Part shown: positions 5,700 to 7,506 of the stretch, piece by piece
Layout of the letters: each line of letters begins with the position of its first letter
Numbering within the stretch: the first letter of the stretch is position 1
Assembly (NCBI GenBank): GCA_905236085.1
Contig: CAJOOD010000137.1
Coordinates: 1 to 7,506, forward strand
Source of the DNA: an uncultured Bacilli bacterium
GTDB taxonomy: Bacteria; Bacillota_I; Bacilli_A; RFN20; CAG-826
DNA: 7,506 nt
Direction: 5' to 3'
The notes under the pieces: generated by a model
Databases searched by the model: none
The model's input: the letters and a program-made list of their open reading frames with translations, nothing else
Told to the model about the DNA's origin: nothing
Program-made: the position numbers and the translations under genes

Positions 5700-7253
5700 A
5701 TGAAAAATGTGAAGATTGTTTTTGCATCATTGCTCTTAACCATGTCTCTTGTATCATGTAATGCAAGCGAACCTGAACAAAAAGAATATGATTACAAGAA
5801 TTTGTCTTGTGATGTTTTGCCTACTTATTCGGCCTCTATGAATTTAGATACCGATAATGATTTAATTACTGGTACAGTTGATATCAGTGTTAATAATCAA
5901 AGCGGAGAATCTCTTAATGATATAGTTTTTATCGACTACGCTAGAGGATTAAATCGTAGAGGTGGAATAAATACTATTAAATATAATGACCAAGATTTGG
6001 AATTCTCTTTTAACGGCAGTATTTACACTGTTGATTTAACATCTTCTCCTATAAAAGCCGGCGAAACTAGGGTATTTTCTTTAAATTTCAATACTTATCC
6101 AACATCTTCATCTAAAGAAAGTTATTGTACTGTCTATGCTAGAGATAATGGGGAAAAAGAATATGCTTTAGGCTATTTTATGCCTCAACTTGCATATCAT
6201 CATAATGATGAATGGTATAATAAACAATATAATAACGACACCGAAGCAGCCTGTTATCCGATGGCGGATTTTGAAGTTGATTTCTTTGTTGATGACTCCT
6301 ATACATTAATGTCCACTGGTAGAGATAATAAAATTAATGGAGGATATCACATATCCGCGCCAAGTATTAGAGAAATGAATATTTATTGTTCAAATTTCTG
6401 CGATATCTATGAAAAAGAAATGGATGGAATTAGATATCGTGTTAATGTCGATGATGATGAGAGTCAACAAGAGGTCTATCATCTTATGCTTGATGTAGCT
6501 CATGAAGCTATTACTAAATTTGAAGATTTATGTGGCGAATATATTTATGATGAATTAGATGTTGTCTTGCTTAGAGATATGACTTTTGCAAGTGGGGTTG
6601 AATATCCTGGATTGATATATTCTCAAAAGATTATTGTTAATGATGCTGGTGCCTCATTTATATCCTATGGTGGCTATAATTATCCGATGCCATATATCGA
6701 AATATTTGATACCATTGCCCATGAAGTTGGACATCAATATTTTTATAACATAATGGGCACTTCCTCATTAGATGATGGCTGGATTGATGAAGGTTTTGCC
6801 TCATATCTTGGATCGGTGGAATTCTTATTAAATCCAAGTGAAATTTTGAAAAAATATGCCCAAATTGATAAGGAAAACGCAAAAATATATACATCTTTTC
6901 AATATAATTTGGCTGTGTATTGTTACGATCCTAATAATCCAGAAGAATATATGAATGATTATGTTTATTATACCGATGCATCATTTGGGATGATGGCGAT
7001 AGATGTTCCATATGATAAAAATAACTCAAATTATTTTGAACTCATATATGATATTGCTTCATCATTTATCACAAAAATAGCGATAACCTTAGGCAGAGAT
7101 GAATTTAAATCGTTGATGCACGATATATATACGAATTATTCCAAACGTGAAATTACAACATACAATATGATTGAATTAATTAAAACTCACGATATAAACA
7201 ATTCAACTGATGATTTGCTTGAAACATATTTAGCAAACCATATTAATAATTAA
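5700..7253 (+). CDS. M1-family zinc metallopeptidase lipoprotein
   Basis: The 517-residue product is a gluzincin peptidase, probably an aminopeptidase, tethered outside the membrane. A lipoprotein signal peptide (M-K-N-V-K, hydrophobic core, lipobox L-V-S-C) puts the lipidated Cys at 20. About 30-235 is a beta-rich N-terminal region as in M1 enzymes. The catalytic part has S-G-V-E-Y-P-G-L at 298-305 in the place of the G-x-M-E-N substrate-binding motif, H-E-V-G-H at 341-345, and D-E-G-F at 363-366. The second Glu (364) follows H345 by exactly 18 residues, so the HExxH-x18-E zinc site is complete. The V-Y-Y at 422-424 is a candidate for the catalytic Tyr. No long C-terminal M1 domain follows, so it is a short member. 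ATG 5700 is preferred because it gives a compact signal peptide; TTG 5682 would add six residues. Neither has a Shine-Dalgarno site, so translation may be coupled to the repeat protein gene ending at 5679. Substrate unknown. Confidence 0.93.
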   Translation: MKNVKIVFASLLLTMSLVSCNASEPEQKEYDYKNLSCDVLPTYSASMNLDTDNDLITGTVDISVNNQSGESLNDIVFIDYARGLNRRGGINTIKYNDQDLEFSFNGSIYTVDLTSSPIKAGETRVFSLNFNTYPTSSSKESYCTVYARDNGEKEYALGYFMPQLAYHHNDEWYNKQYNNDTEAACYPMADFEVDFFVDDSYTLMSTGRDNKINGGYHISAPSIREMNIYCSNFCDIYEKEMDGIRYRVNVDDDESQQEVYHLMLDVAHEAITKFEDLCGEYIYDELDVVLLRDMTFASGVEYPGLIYSQKIIVNDAGASFISYGGYNYPMPYIEIFDTIAHEVGHQYFYNIMGTSSLDDGWIDEGFASYLGSVEFLLNPSEILKKYAQIDKENAKIYTSFQYNLAVYCYDPNNPEEYMNDYVYYTDASFGMMAIDVPYDKNNSNYFELIYDIASSFITKIAITLGRDEFKSLMHDIYTNYSKREITTYNMIELIKTHDINNSTDDLLETYLANHINN

Positions 7254-7266
7254 GGATATATACATC

Positions 7267-7506
7267 ATGGAAGAAAGCAAAATTATAAAAAAAGCCAAAT
7301 TAATTTATAGCGGTGAATTGTTAATATTTGCCATTGTCTTTATTGTTTTTGGAATCTTGTTTATTACTGGCGTTTTAGGAAATCGGGAAACATTTAGAAA
7401 TATCTATCCTTGGATTACAATATTTGCTTCTGCTTGGTTGCTGATTGATTTCTTTTGGACATTATTCTCACCTAGAAGAAGAAAAAAGAATTCTTTATTA
7501 GATAAA
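7267..7506 (+). CDS. Small membrane protein, N-terminal 80 residues (3' truncated by the window)
   Basis: The frame is open from ATG 7267 to the window end. AAGGA (7252-7256) lies 10 bases before the ATG and overlaps the preceding stop, so this is the third gene of the operon. A short charged N-terminus (M-E-E-S-K-I-I-K-K) is followed by hydrophobic segments at about 17-38 and 47-67 and a basic stretch R-R-R-K-K at 70-74. By the positive-inside rule both ends of this helical hairpin face the cytoplasm. No domain is recognised and no function is proposed. Its place behind the lipoprotein peptidase suggests an envelope role, but that is context only. Confidence 0.8.
   Translation, partial: MEESKIIKKAKLIYSGELLIFAIVFIVFGILFITGVLGNRETFRNIYPWITIFASAWLLIDFFWTLFSPRRRKKNSLLDK

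Overview
The window is AT-rich (roughly one third G+C by eye). It carries five complete or partial membrane or surface genes plus one channel gene, all on the + strand. All five stop codons seen are TAA, every Trp is TGG, and no in-frame TGA interrupts a gene, so the code looks standard rather than the Mycoplasma code. Strong AGGAGG ribosome sites, a lipobox and signal anchors fit a Gram-positive-type cell envelope. Base composition, charged low-complexity tails and Asp-rich repeat proteins suggest a low-GC Bacilli or Mollicutes-related lineage, such as an uncultured gut Bacilli/RF39-like or Erysipelotrichales-like organism. This placement is an inference; there is no rRNA or other marker gene to test it.

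Layout. Bases 1-225 are the 3' end of a membrane protein with a Glu/Lys/Pro-rich tail, followed by a clear intrinsic terminator (246-276). A first transcription unit holds a 641-residue surface protein with one membrane anchor, fibronectin-III-like domains and one InlB-type B-repeat (450-2375), then an MscS-family mechanosensitive channel (2387-3436). It ends at a perfect 10-bp hairpin with a very large loop (3459-3517). A second unit starts at a recognisable promoter (3559-3587) with a 19-bp palindrome in its leader. It encodes a 671-residue anchored or secreted protein made largely of eleven tandem repeats of about 34 residues (3664-5679), an M1-family metallopeptidase lipoprotein (5700-7253), and the start of a small two-helix membrane protein (7267 to the window edge).

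How the genes may work together. Every product is predicted to sit in or outside the cytoplasmic membrane. In unit one, a large ectodomain protein is co-transcribed with a tension-gated channel. In unit two, a repetitive surface protein is co-transcribed with a surface-tethered zinc peptidase. The only products with a recognised biochemical function are the MscS channel and the M1 peptidase. The two large surface proteins have no assignable function. The repeat protein, with its nested duplication and peptidase partner, is the best candidate for something undescribed.
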